Below, piece by piece: positions 32,710 through 42,546 of a stretch of 64,000 nucleotides of DNA. A model generated the notes under the pieces. The model did no database searches and had not been told where the DNA came from. It worked only from the letters and a program-made list of their open reading frames with translations. The number at the start of each line of letters is the position of its first letter. Positions within the stretch are counted from its first letter, which is position 1. Location of the stretch: assembly GCA_951828385.1 (NCBI GenBank), contig OX639973.1, positions 2,471,200 through 2,535,199 of the forward strand, written 5' to 3'. This stretch comes from an uncultured Poribacteria bacterium (GTDB lineage Bacteria > Poribacteria > WGA-4E > WGA-3G). Both the position numbers and the translations under genes were made by a program.

Positions 32710-35700
32710 CTACAATTCAGGCAAACTTTTAACAATCTCCACCGTCTTTAGACTCACATGGATAACACGCGCTATCAAATCCACAATATATTGTGGCTCC
32801 TCGGCGCGATTCGGGTCGTTTTTGATACCGCTTCGTCTATCTACCTTGACACGATACTGATCCACGATCCACTCTAACGCAGAACGTGTGCCTAACTTAT
32901 AGTCATAAACCTCTGCAGGAATGCCATCCAGCGTCAAGAAGTCGTTATATGTCAACTGCGTCTTGTCTTTAGAGAGTTTCATCTTCTCGACATCCCAATT
33001 GACCTGCATGCCGGGGGTTTCAATGTTTCGGAGTTTATCGTATTTCGGAACGGATTCATAGTTGACGTGGAGATCTGCTAACGCCGCACCCGCTTTGGAA
33101 AAACCCCAAAAATCTTCGGCAAATGGGATATGCGGGAGATCGCGCTTGAGGTTCATTTCGTATTTCTCACGGTAGACGGGATGGTGCAAGAGGGCATAGG
33201 TATAGTGGAAGATGTCCCACTTGGTAATAGTGTCATCGCTATAGTGCGTCCCGAATTCGGACAATGCCCAATCGGTGATGTTCTCTTGTCGGTTCGTGCC
33301 GTCTTCGTCGTAGGTATAGAAAGGGAAGCATTGGGAATCGCCAGTAAGATGGACATCTGCCAACTGCTGTGTCATCAAGCAATGAAATGACTGCTTACTT
33401 CCAGGAGCCTTGACACAAATTACTCTATTTTCTGCCTCTGTCTCAGCACTGGGGAAAATAGATGGAAAAACATAAACACGTTCTATCATCATTCGGTCAA
33501 AGTAGAGGTGCAATTTCGTAAACGGGCGATAGATTGCTATCTTCGTCCTTCCTTCCGAAAAATCAATGGTTTTTCCACTTTGCAAGTTTCGCTTTAGCGT
33601 TTCACTCCAACTGACTTTCGCCGTATCAGAAACCACAAAACTATCAACGTTAATTTCTCTCTGGTTTTCCTGCCGTTTCCATCTATCCACTTCTGTGTTG
33701 TAGGTCTCGCTCATTTGCTGAACATTCGCAGTGAGGGTATTTCGGCTAAAGTTGTAAGTCCACGCATCGCGACTTGTGTTGACCCCGCGACTATAAGTCT
33801 TAAAAACTACATCTGTCACAGTCCCCTTTTTCGCCTTCGCCTCTTTTGTGCCCATCGGGATAAAGGTGTCAAATTCGGCGTGGAGACCTTCCGTGAGCCA
33901 TGTATGCTTAGCGTCAATGTCCACCTGTTTCATCGGAACGTTTGTATAGTCTCCGAAGTCGGTTAAAAGTTTTTGTTTCTCGCGTGCTTTGAGATAATCG
34001 TCAACAGCATAGAGCCAAACTTCCGCTATCTCCGAAGTCGTTTCTGCTTTTTTGATGAAGAAACTGATTCCAACGCCAACCCGTATCTGGTCATCAAAAA
34101 CATTACCACCCTCTTTTCGGCGGCGTTCACCGGAGGTCCGCGCATTCCCTTTGAGGTCAACATGATAAATCTTGCTGAAATCCTGTGCGAGATGTTTCCG
34201 CATACCGTCAAACGCGATGCCGTCGAGAAAACCGTTGTTTGTCACGAATGCGACAACGCCTTCTTTACCAATCCGTTTTGATGCCCACAGAATCGCTTTC
34301 ACATACGGATCCGAGAGGGCATTTTTATTCGTTGCTTTTGAGGCTTGTGAATATGTTTCTCGTAGGAGAGTATCCATCGTCTCATATTTACGATTTTTAT
34401 TGTTGTCGTTTTCATTAATCTGCCCCATGTTATAGGGTGGATTGCCGATAACGACGAACATATCCGCTGCCTTCTGCTGCTTCACCCGATCTGTGTTTTC
34501 ACGTGTGAAGAGTTCCCCCTGCTCCGGCTCAAGCATCTCAAATGTGTCCGCAAGCGTAATTCCTTCAAAGGGTAGATACGTCCCCGTCCGTTGAAAGTAT
34601 TCCTGCTCAATGTTCAAACTCGCAATATAGTAGGGCAGGAGCATCACCTCGTTGCAGTGCAACGCATGACGGTATTTCTCCTCCAACGCTGTGCCTTGGA
34701 TGTCCTGCATGAGACGGACAATAAAATTCCCCGTGCCAACAAATGGATCGATGATATGCACGCCGGTATCCGATAACGATCGGTCGAACTCGGTCTTCAA
34801 GATGTGTTCAACGCTCTTCACCATGAAATCGACGATCGGCTGCGGCGTGTAGACGATGCCGTGTGTATCTGCCACATCCTCAGAGAATCCCTGAAAAAAT
34901 TTCTCGTAGAATGTATTGAGGAAGTGCTGTTTTTGAGAGAAGTCTTTACAGAGCGTTGCTGCCTGCTCGATCGCAACGTAAAACCGGTCTAACGGTTCAA
35001 GAAACACGTCTCGACTCACTTCATGCCGCATGAGTATGTAACTGACGTTTTCAATCTCGCGGGCGATAATGTTTCGGAGCGTAAAATCTGACCGATTGAA
35101 AACGGTACGGAAAATCCGTTCAGTGAGGATGTGTTGGATGAGCATCTCTTCGACAGCATCGCGTGAGAGTTCTGGGTTAATAGAGGTGCGGCAGATCTCA
35201 TAAAAATCGGTGAACGCCGCCTTGAACGTGGGATCCGTTTCGTGGCGTTGATCGATGAGTGCCTTCAAGGCCCTCGCGAGATCGGGTACATACGCTCTGA
35301 AGTCGGAGACAGCCGTTTGCCAATTGTCAAGCGCGGGCGGCACGTAAGCGAACAGATATTGAAGTGCAGCAATCAGACGCGCTGGTTCGGTGATGTCCAC
35401 GTCTAATACTACCTGTCCATTTTGATATAGGATGGCGCGCTGCGGTGTTTGGAAGAGGATATTGTCAAGTGGATAGCCAGCATCGCGTTTGGCTTGAACG
35501 GCTTTGACGAGGTCATCGTCAATATCTTTCGCTTCCCAATACGCGAAAGGGAGTCCGTATTCGTCAAGGACTACGCCATCAATGACGATCCGGTTTCCCT
35601 TTGGCGTGTGCATCCCATATTGCGGGATAAGCGTAGCGTTGAGTTGTTTTGCACAGGTATCCAATAAGAAAGCGAAGGGATTGCTAACCGCACCTTCGTG

Positions 35701-35787
35701 TGTAGCGTTGTGCCGGTCATATTGCTGGAGCGTGGCATAGTAGTTTCGGATCACTTTGTGGGTAGGTTTTAGGTTCAACTTTGGCAT
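32710..35787 (-). CDS. Single-chain restriction-modification enzyme, type ISP/IIG-like
   Basis: The 1025-aa protein joins nuclease and methyltransferase in one chain. Residues 70-87 hold a PD-(D/E)xK site (D70 or D75, then EAK at 85-87). The N6-adenine methyltransferase core has motif I DPFVGTGNF (347-355) and motif IV NPPYN (449-453). A helical spacer links the two and a target-recognition region follows to the C-terminus, including QYRVKVDRRSGIKNDP. Type ISP enzymes are usually longer (about 1500 aa) with an added helicase; I see no helicase motifs here, so type IIG is the safer name. No separate specificity subunit is adjacent. Confidence 0.85.
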   Translation of the reverse strand: MPKLNLKPTHKVIRNYYATLQQYDRHNATHEGAVSNPFAFLLDTCAKQLNATLIPQYGMHTPKGNRIVIDGVVLDEYGLPFAYWEAKDIDDDLVKAVQAKRDAGYPLDNILFQTPQRAILYQNGQVVLDVDITEPARLIAALQYLFAYVPPALDNWQTAVSDFRAYVPDLARALKALIDQRHETDPTFKAAFTDFYEICRTSINPELSRDAVEEMLIQHILTERIFRTVFNRSDFTLRNIIAREIENVSYILMRHEVSRDVFLEPLDRFYVAIEQAATLCKDFSQKQHFLNTFYEKFFQGFSEDVADTHGIVYTPQPIVDFMVKSVEHILKTEFDRSLSDTGVHIIDPFVGTGNFIVRLMQDIQGTALEEKYRHALHCNEVMLLPYYIASLNIEQEYFQRTGTYLPFEGITLADTFEMLEPEQGELFTRENTDRVKQQKAADMFVVIGNPPYNMGQINENDNNKNRKYETMDTLLRETYSQASKATNKNALSDPYVKAILWASKRIGKEGVVAFVTNNGFLDGIAFDGMRKHLAQDFSKIYHVDLKGNARTSGERRRKEGGNVFDDQIRVGVGISFFIKKAETTSEIAEVWLYAVDDYLKAREKQKLLTDFGDYTNVPMKQVDIDAKHTWLTEGLHAEFDTFIPMGTKEAKAKKGTVTDVVFKTYSRGVNTSRDAWTYNFSRNTLTANVQQMSETYNTEVDRWKRQENQREINVDSFVVSDTAKVSWSETLKRNLQSGKTIDFSEGRTKIAIYRPFTKLHLYFDRMMIERVYVFPSIFPSAETEAENRVICVKAPGSKQSFHCLMTQQLADVHLTGDSQCFPFYTYDEDGTNRQENITDWALSEFGTHYSDDTITKWDIFHYTYALLHHPVYREKYEMNLKRDLPHIPFAEDFWGFSKAGAALADLHVNYESVPKYDKLRNIETPGMQVNWDVEKMKLSKDKTQLTYNDFLTLDGIPAEVYDYKLGTRSALEWIVDQYRVKVDRRSGIKNDPNRAEEPQYIVDLIARVIHVSLKTVEIVKSLPEL

Positions 35788-36005
35788 GAGGATATGATAG
35801 CATGTTTGGAATTAGAAGGCAAGGGGGTAAATGAACCCTGGAGAAAAAAGTCGTCAATCGCGCAGTAAAGTGATATAATAAGCATTAAGGCCTCCTTTCG
35901 GTTAAAGTTTAGTTTGTCCATTATGCAATAGCGATTCTTTGTATAAAACACACGCCTATTTTTCTCAAACTCACGTTGATAAATGTGAAAAAAGGAGACA
36001 TCTTC

Positions 36006-37952
36006 ATGAAACGGGGAATTTTTTTTCTGTTAATCCTGTTAATCGTTCTATCCGTAAATTTAACGAATACCTTTGCCCAATACCAACCGCACACACAATT
36101 GCGTTTACCAAAAGGTGCCAAAGCCCGATTTGGTAAGGGTTCAATACAAGCAATCGCGTATTCCCCGGACGGGACGCGTCTGGCAGCAGCAACCGACATC
36201 GGAATTTGGATTTATGATGCCCAGAGCGGAGAAGAACTAAATCTGTTCGATGGACACACGAGCACAATCTTTTCAGTGGTATATTCACCGGATGGCAGAA
36301 CAATTGCCAGTGGAGGCTTGGGATGGGAAGCCAACTTACGGAACGCAACTACAGGACAATACAAAACTATTCTGAAAGGGCATAAAGAGAGAGTCTTTTC
36401 CGTAGTATATTCTCCAGATGGTAACACTGTCGTGAGTGCAAGTAGGGATAAGACGGTCCGGCTGTGGGATGTTGTCACAGGAAAAAATAAAGCAACCCTC
36501 AGAGGACACACGGATTATGTCTATGCCGTTGCGTGTTCACCAGATGGAAAAACTATCGCAAGTGGGAGTAAAGACGAAACCGTCCGATTGTGGGATGCCA
36601 CTACAGGAAAACACAAAGCCACACTCAAAGGACACACAGATTTTGTCTTCTCCGTTGCGTATTCTCCGGATGGAAAAACTATCGCAAGTGGGAGTGAAGA
36701 CAAAACCATCCGATTGTGGGATGTTGCCACAAGTCAACAGAAAGCCATGTTTACGGGGCATAGAGGGCGTGTTTCTTCGGTAGCGTATTCTCCCGATGGT
36801 AGCACCCTCGCAAGTGCTTGTTACGACAGTCAGGTACGGTTGTGGGATGCAGCCACGGGGCAACACAAAACAACGCTCAAAGGACATACCGGATGGGTTG
36901 AGTCTTTAACCTATGCGCCGGACGGAAAAACCCTCGCGACAGGTTCAAACTGGGACGGGACAGTCCGTTTATGGGACGCGACGACCGGAGAACACAAAGC
37001 AACATTCGCGGGACATACCAGTGCTTTTTACACTGTGGCGTACTCACCAGACGGCAAGACTCTCGCAACTGGGGATTATAGCCACACAGTGCGATTGTGG
37101 GACGCGATGACCGGAGAACACAAAGCAACACTCAGAGGACACACAGATAATGTCACATCTGTAGCATATTCCCCAGATGGAAAAACTATCGCCAGCGGAA
37201 GTGGGGATAAAACCGTTCGGTTGTGGAATGCTACCATAGGACATCAGTTGGGAATGCTCAGAGTGCCTACGGGATATATTAGTAGTATATGCTATTCCCC
37301 AGATGGTAGGACAATTGCAAGCGCGAGTGGAGATAAAACGGTTAGGATATGGGAGCCTGCGACAAGCACTGTATCCATATTCAATGGGCATACAGATGTC
37401 GTCAATTCAGTAGTATATTCACCAGATGGAAAAACTATCGCAAGTGCAAGTCGTGATAAGACGATACGTTTATGGGATGTCAACACCGGATTGGAGATAG
37501 GCACACGTATGGGACCTAAGCACAGTTTTCAGTCACTGGTGTATTCCCCGGATGGAAAAACTATCGCAAGCGGAAATGGACTTGAAGGATTGCAGTTATT
37601 GGGTGTTGCCACAGGAGTCGCCAGAACTACAACATCAAGATTCGACCAAATAGCTGCTATATCTTCTCTCGTATATTCCCCGGATGGAAAAACTATCGCA
37701 AGCGGAAGCGGGGCGGTAATACACTTGTGGGATAGCACGACAGGAGAACATAAAACTATACTTGAGGGGCATACATCAGATGTCACATCTGTTGTATATT
37801 CTCCAGATGGAAAAACTATCGCTAGCGTGAGTTACGACGGGACAATTCTACTCTGGTATATTCCTTCCCCTACATCTGTATTGAGGTCGATCATATTGAA
37901 GTCAATAGAGGTTATTATCTACTTATGGGCACTTTCGCCATTCCTCCGGTAG
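36006..37952 (+). CDS. Secreted 14-blade WD40 protein without protease domain
   Basis: The 648-aa protein starts at ATG 36006, after AAAAGGAGACA. A signal peptide ends near FAQ (residue 23). The N-terminal segment LPKGAKARFGKGSI closely matches the WD40-protease at 12-14 kb. I count 14 YSPDG-type blades, again two propellers' worth. Where the paralogue continues into a linker and trypsin-like domain, this one diverges after LLWYIP and ends in a short hydrophobic stretch (VIIYLWALSPFLR). It is either a protease-less relative or a product truncated by rearrangement. Confidence 0.85.
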   Translation: MKRGIFFLLILLIVLSVNLTNTFAQYQPHTQLRLPKGAKARFGKGSIQAIAYSPDGTRLAAATDIGIWIYDAQSGEELNLFDGHTSTIFSVVYSPDGRTIASGGLGWEANLRNATTGQYKTILKGHKERVFSVVYSPDGNTVVSASRDKTVRLWDVVTGKNKATLRGHTDYVYAVACSPDGKTIASGSKDETVRLWDATTGKHKATLKGHTDFVFSVAYSPDGKTIASGSEDKTIRLWDVATSQQKAMFTGHRGRVSSVAYSPDGSTLASACYDSQVRLWDAATGQHKTTLKGHTGWVESLTYAPDGKTLATGSNWDGTVRLWDATTGEHKATFAGHTSAFYTVAYSPDGKTLATGDYSHTVRLWDAMTGEHKATLRGHTDNVTSVAYSPDGKTIASGSGDKTVRLWNATIGHQLGMLRVPTGYISSICYSPDGRTIASASGDKTVRIWEPATSTVSIFNGHTDVVNSVVYSPDGKTIASASRDKTIRLWDVNTGLEIGTRMGPKHSFQSLVYSPDGKTIASGNGLEGLQLLGVATGVARTTTSRFDQIAAISSLVYSPDGKTIASGSGAVIHLWDSTTGEHKTILEGHTSDVTSVVYSPDGKTIASVSYDGTILLWYIPSPTSVLRSIILKSIEVIIYLWALSPFLR

Positions 37953-38039
37953 TTTTCGTCCCCTAACCTCGCCAACTATAGTGTCTAAATAATTCTAAAA
38001 TCTACCCTAAATAATACAATTCATAGGAGCTATATCCCA

Positions 38040-38876
38040 ATGTACAACTTAACTGGAAAGGTCGCCTTAGTGACGGGTGCGGGAGGCAAAAACGGCATCG
38101 GGCGTGCCATTGCGACGCGATTGGCGAAGGAAGGTGCCGATGTTGCTGTTAATGATATTACCGAGCATCCCTATGCTGCAGATCAGACGGAGTGGCAGGG
38201 ATTACCTGATGTCGTGCGTGAAATTGAAGCGATGGGACGGCGCGCTATCAGCGTCGTTGCTGATGTTTCGGATGCGAAACAGGTCGGCGAGATGGTTGAC
38301 AAGACCGTTGCGCATTTCGGGAAAATTGACATTCTCGTCAACAATGCCGGAACGATCGCTGGTAAAGATCGTGTGCCTGTCGTAGATCTGGCTGAAGAAG
38401 ATTGGGACAGAGTCCAGCGCGTCAATGTGAAAGGCGTATTCCTCTGTTCACAAGCGGTGGCACGTCATCTCATCGCGCAGGGAACCGGGGGCAAAATTAT
38501 CAATATGTCGTCGGTAACAGGTAAACAGGGATCCGCGCGCTACGCGGCGTACAGTGCCTCGAAATTCGCTGTCATCGGTCTCACGCAGTCGCTTGCACAT
38601 GAACTTGCACCGTATCAGGTGAATGTGAACGCTATCTGTCCGAGCCTTGTCGATACAGAACGCGTCGGGCATCTCGCATCTGCCTTGATGCCAGAGGATC
38701 TTCCTGCTGACGAACAACGCGCAGAATTCGCACGCCGCAACGTGGCAGCAGTGCCGTTAGGACGGCTTGCTGAAGGGACAGATGTAGCGAAAATGGCGGC
38801 ATTTCTCGCTTCAGACGAAGCCGTATATCTAACAGGACTCTCTGTCACCGTCTCTGGCGGTTCGATGATGTATTAG
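38040..38876 (+). CDS. Short-chain dehydrogenase/reductase
   Basis: This is a 278-aa classical SDR. The cofactor motif TGAGGKNGIG, the NNAG motif and the catalytic YSASK are all present, with Ser in INMSSVTG. AGGAG supports the start. The last four bases overlap the convergent acetoacetate-decarboxylase-like gene. The VNDI after the second strand (acidic end) favours NAD over NADP. The substrate is unknown. Confidence 0.88.
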   Translation: MYNLTGKVALVTGAGGKNGIGRAIATRLAKEGADVAVNDITEHPYAADQTEWQGLPDVVREIEAMGRRAISVVADVSDAKQVGEMVDKTVAHFGKIDILVNNAGTIAGKDRVPVVDLAEEDWDRVQRVNVKGVFLCSQAVARHLIAQGTGGKIINMSSVTGKQGSARYAAYSASKFAVIGLTQSLAHELAPYQVNVNAICPSLVDTERVGHLASALMPEDLPADEQRAEFARRNVAAVPLGRLAEGTDVAKMAAFLASDEAVYLTGLSVTVSGGSMMY

Positions 38877-39721
38877 CGTAGAATCCGCTGGTCGCTCAGG
38901 TCCTTCCCACCGACGGTTTTGACGATAGATGCACCCCGCCACTCTTTAATCTCCAGTTCGTGGAAGGCGTTGACGATGTTGTACTGCGTCGGCAGGTCTT
39001 CCCAACGCGCTTTGTGGAATTGCACTGTGCCTTCACCACGCCAATGCTCCTTCACAACGCGGTTCGGTGTCCTCGCAGGCGTTAGCACGGCGTAAGTAAC
39101 GTCGGCAGTCCCCCATTCCCCGGTTCTCGGCATGTATTTATAGTGGAGTGTGCCGGTAAGCGGTTGTTCGGCACTCGGTTGTTTGGGTGGAGAGGACGGC
39201 GGTTGTATCGGCACTTGCTCTGTCGCGCGCACGTGCATGTCCATAAACTTAAATCCGAGCCAACTCGCGGTGCAGTGTGTTTCGCCGTTGAAAGTTAACG
39301 GTTCTGGCAGTTCGCAATAGATTTTGGAGAAACCTAATTCCTCGCGGCCCGTCAAAATCGGGTCTGTTAGATTTTCCCAGAGAACTGTTAAAAACGATCC
39401 TGTCGCTCGGTCGACTTCACCGTTGAAAACGACGGGGAAACTCACCCCAAGGGTATTATAGCCGCGTCCTGCCAACCATTCGATTTCTTTCATATAACCT
39501 CCAGACACGGACACCACGGGTTCGCCGTTAAGCGAGAAGCCTGGGGGTAGAAAAGCCTCTAATTGTTCGCTGTTCGTCAGGAAACTGACTGTAATTGATG
39601 TCGATTTCGGGTTATCTTTACATTCAAATTTTCTGCCATCGGGTCCGTATCTCGGTCCTGTTCTCGGTCCAAAATGGGTCGGCATTCGGTACATTGCATT
39701 CGGATCGAACTCATATCCCAT
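38873..39721 (-). CDS. Acetoacetate decarboxylase family protein
   Basis: The 282-aa protein belongs to the acetoacetate decarboxylase superfamily. The GREELGFSK segment (125-133) matches the family's GRE..G.PK motif, with K133 in the place of the Schiff-base lysine. The usual adjacent second lysine is Ile here, so pKa tuning of the active site may differ. It has a strong GGAGGG site. Members include decarboxylases and aldolase-dehydratases, so the reaction is not certain. Confidence 0.75.
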   Translation of the reverse strand: MGYEFDPNAMYRMPTHFGPRTGPRYGPDGRKFECKDNPKSTSITVSFLTNSEQLEAFLPPGFSLNGEPVVSVSGGYMKEIEWLAGRGYNTLGVSFPVVFNGEVDRATGSFLTVLWENLTDPILTGREELGFSKIYCELPEPLTFNGETHCTASWLGFKFMDMHVRATEQVPIQPPSSPPKQPSAEQPLTGTLHYKYMPRTGEWGTADVTYAVLTPARTPNRVVKEHWRGEGTVQFHKARWEDLPTQYNIVNAFHELEIKEWRGASIVKTVGGKDLSDQRILR

Positions 39722-39878
39722 CTCATTCCCTCCATACCTGTAATATATTTCTATTCTATCAATATAGCGTGGAATGTCAAGCCTTAAGTATAGCCTGAGC
39801 GGATATGGATTTTGTGCCAGAAATATGATATAATACCTTTCAATACAACTATGTATCTAAAACAGAATAGGGCATTTC

Positions 39879-41225
39879 ATGAAAACACATAAAAACGGGG
39901 GCATTGTTCTCCTCATTCTTTTCCTCTGTGGGAACATCGTAAATGTATTTGCGAATGGCACTCACGCCGCATCAGAAAAAGAATCGACTGAGCAGATAGC
40001 CTCCGCTCGTCCTGATAACTATGCACCACTCGGCGTTATGGAAGCCTCTGTTCACAGGGCAGGAGAGATAATGTTCTCATACCGTTCCATCGAGATGGCG
40101 ATGGACGGACTTCAAGACGGGAACGCCATCTCCATCGAAGAAACACTCGACGACTACCTGATGGTACCCGTCAGGATGCGGATGCGGGTGCGCATGTTCG
40201 GAGCGACGTTTGCTCCGCACGACAGGATTACGCTCATGGCAATGATGAGTTATCGGAACACCTTCATGCAAGTGCAAGGTGCACACCTCCACAGTCCCGG
40301 AGGAGACGGGCCCGTAGGACACCATCACCTAATAGGAAATCCGTCAGGGACGATCGCCGGACTCGGGGATATTAAACTTGCCGCGCTCATGCCACTGCTC
40401 AATGCAGCAAACGCCGATTTCCGCCTCAACGTCGGTGTCTCTATACCGACAGGATCTATTGTTTCCCGAAGAGGCGCGTACAGCGGCAGCAGCGGATTAA
40501 CCGGTCTTCACTACCCGATGCAGGTGGGGTCTGGCTCTTTTGAACTAAGGCCGGGACTCACCTTTGCAGCAACACACGGTGCCTGGTCTTATGGTGCCCA
40601 AGCACGCGGTGCAATCCGGCTCAACAAAAACAAGCGAGATTACAGATTAGCACCCACTATCGGTTCCACGCTTTGGAGCGCACGCAGGCTTAACGACTCT
40701 CTTAGCATTTCTCTCCGCGGTGCATTTGAAAATTGGGGTAACATTACCACGTTCACCTCGGAAGCAGAGATGGCATCCAACGACAGGTACGCCGCACTCA
40801 TTGGAACGACACGATCTGAGTATATATCTCCGACGATGGATCCAAATCTTCAAGGAGGGAGGCGCGGAAGTGTGTCCGCAGGTGTGAACTTCACCTTCCC
40901 CGACAAACCCGGCGGAATTTTGGCAGGCCAACGGTTCACTTTTGAACTTCAGATGCCGGTCTATCAAAATCTTGACGGACCGCAGATGGCACTCGACTCG
41001 ACAACCCTTCCCGATTGGCGAAATTTCATGCTACTTCACTATATCAACTGGACAATCGTTGCCGGTTGGCAATATCCTTTTGATCAGCATCCTGACGGAC
41101 CGCAGATGAAACTCGACTGGACAATCGTTGTGGGTTCGCGCAATTTCATGCTACTTACCGATGTCGAGGTATCCGAATTCGACTGGATAATCGTTGCCGG
41201 TTGGCAATACGCTTTTGGGTTATAG
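39879..41225 (+). CDS. Outer-membrane beta-barrel protein with duplicated C-terminal segment
   Basis: The 448-aa protein has a signal peptide (cleavage near VFA, residue 25) and then alternating hydrophobic strands. The start APLGVMEASVHRAGEIMFSYRS fits a family of barrel proteins often found beside copper-handling genes. The family typically ends once with DGPQ...WT..AGWQYAF. Here that end is present twice: residues 366-405 and 406-448 both carry DGPQM, RNFMLL and an AGWQY end. The DNA repeat has a 120-base period (40974 and 41094). The terminal aromatic residue pattern fits barrel insertion. A His-rich loop (GHHHLIG) lies near residue 147. Confidence 0.75.
   Translation: MKTHKNGGIVLLILFLCGNIVNVFANGTHAASEKESTEQIASARPDNYAPLGVMEASVHRAGEIMFSYRSIEMAMDGLQDGNAISIEETLDDYLMVPVRMRMRVRMFGATFAPHDRITLMAMMSYRNTFMQVQGAHLHSPGGDGPVGHHHLIGNPSGTIAGLGDIKLAALMPLLNAANADFRLNVGVSIPTGSIVSRRGAYSGSSGLTGLHYPMQVGSGSFELRPGLTFAATHGAWSYGAQARGAIRLNKNKRDYRLAPTIGSTLWSARRLNDSLSISLRGAFENWGNITTFTSEAEMASNDRYAALIGTTRSEYISPTMDPNLQGGRRGSVSAGVNFTFPDKPGGILAGQRFTFELQMPVYQNLDGPQMALDSTTLPDWRNFMLLHYINWTIVAGWQYPFDQHPDGPQMKLDWTIVVGSRNFMLLTDVEVSEFDWIIVAGWQYAFGL
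40974..41222. repeat. 120-base direct repeat at the end of the barrel gene
   Basis: Both copies begin GACGGACCGCAGATG (40974 and 41094) and end with a GTTGCCGGTTGGCAATA stretch. The repeat adds two predicted strands or one extra hairpin to the barrel end. Confidence 0.75.
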
Positions 41226-41276
41226 TAAATGTTTTTACGGGCGCGCCATAAAACTGAAGGAACAATTTGGCTATCT

Positions 41277-42458
41277 ATGGAAATAAAATACAACACGCAT
41301 GCAGCATTAATAACGCTCATTATCACGGCATGTCTTGTAAGCAGTTGTGAGCGAATTCCGACACAGGTTATTACCACGGCACCTGTCGAAAAAATCGCAA
41401 TTGCCGTTATCTCAGAAAAAGATGGAAGCGGTCTGACCGGTAAAGCCACGTTCGCGGAAGTGAATGGAACGGTTCATGTCCGGATTGAAATTCAGAATGC
41501 ATCCCCAGGTTTGCACGCGACGCACCTCCATGAAGGCACCTGTGCCGACATCGGAGTGCACTGGCATCCTATGGAGGTTCCTACAGGCATGGTTGGTGTC
41601 CCCGTCGCCGAGGCGACACCTGAAATACCGCCTATCGGTGTCGGTGAAATCGGTAATATCCCAGTCGGTGAAGATGGGATAGGTGTCTTAGAATTTACAA
41701 CGCCGCTCTGGTCCCTTGGTGGCGAGCCGAGTACCGACATTCTCGGTAAACTGTTACTGATCCATGAAACAGGCGACACGTTCCAGACCCATCCGCATGC
41801 AGGCACAGATGCACATACCCACAATACTGCACAGATGCAAATGGAAACGGAAATGGCGATGGCAGAAGCCGCGCACGTTTGTACGCTGACAGTGCTCGGT
41901 CAACAGATCGACTTGGAATTGGAACACCACCTTCCCGGTCAAACGATAAGTCCGCATAGCCATGAGCCGGTGGAGCTGGTGCTTCGCTGCTTCTTTACGC
42001 CTGAGCAACTGCTGGACCTGGCATTTTTGCCTGTGATTCAGATGACGGAATCGCCAGCGTACCAAGCGTTTTTGGAAACCGAACCGACCCGTTTGGCTGC
42101 CTACCATGAATTCTTTCTGTCTAAGGGTGCGCCCATAGACCCGGATTTTTTCACGAATCAATATCGGCAGACTTTCCTCACTGGAACCCCTGAAGAATTT
42201 GAGCAGGAGATGCGGATGCGGTTAACACACCTCTACATTTCATCCGGCATCGATTTTGAGAACCCCGCAGACTTAGTGGGTTACAACCAACTCCTCATCA
42301 CATTTCTGGATGCGCGGACGACTGCGTGGATGTTGGGCTATTTCCAAGGGGACGATGTGGCGTTTGGTGAGTGGATTGTCTCGGTGCTTAAAGAGGTGCA
42401 AGTTAGAACAGGCGGTGGTGCGCGCATCGCTTGTGGTGTGATTGCGTTGATGGAATAA
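41277..42458 (+). CDS. Copper SOD-like lipoprotein split by a large insertion
   Basis: This is a 393-aa protein from ATG 41277 (an upstream frame begins at 41229). The lipobox is VSSC (Cys 24). Residues 45-175 match the first part of Cu/Zn superoxide dismutase: copper ligands H83 and H85 (THLHEGTC), H95 (GVHWHP) and H163 (LLIHETGD). The expected end GGGARIACGVI, with the active-site Arg and disulfide Cys, appears only at residues 379-390. About 200 residues are inserted between. The zinc-ligand positions near GEIGNIP carry Glu and Asn instead of His and Asp, as in copper-only SODs. The insertion starts His-rich (THPHAGTDAHTHN) and is unrecognised. It follows the barrel gene closely. Confidence 0.8.
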   Translation: MEIKYNTHAALITLIITACLVSSCERIPTQVITTAPVEKIAIAVISEKDGSGLTGKATFAEVNGTVHVRIEIQNASPGLHATHLHEGTCADIGVHWHPMEVPTGMVGVPVAEATPEIPPIGVGEIGNIPVGEDGIGVLEFTTPLWSLGGEPSTDILGKLLLIHETGDTFQTHPHAGTDAHTHNTAQMQMETEMAMAEAAHVCTLTVLGQQIDLELEHHLPGQTISPHSHEPVELVLRCFFTPEQLLDLAFLPVIQMTESPAYQAFLETEPTRLAAYHEFFLSKGAPIDPDFFTNQYRQTFLTGTPEEFEQEMRMRLTHLYISSGIDFENPADLVGYNQLLITFLDARTTAWMLGYFQGDDVAFGEWIVSVLKEVQVRTGGGARIACGVIALME

Positions 42459-42546
42459 CAAAATAATCCAGATTGCTCTCATCAAATCCCTTGAATTAAA
42501 CGCCACGTTATGGTATCATGCTGGAAACCTTCAACGGAGTGAGTGC

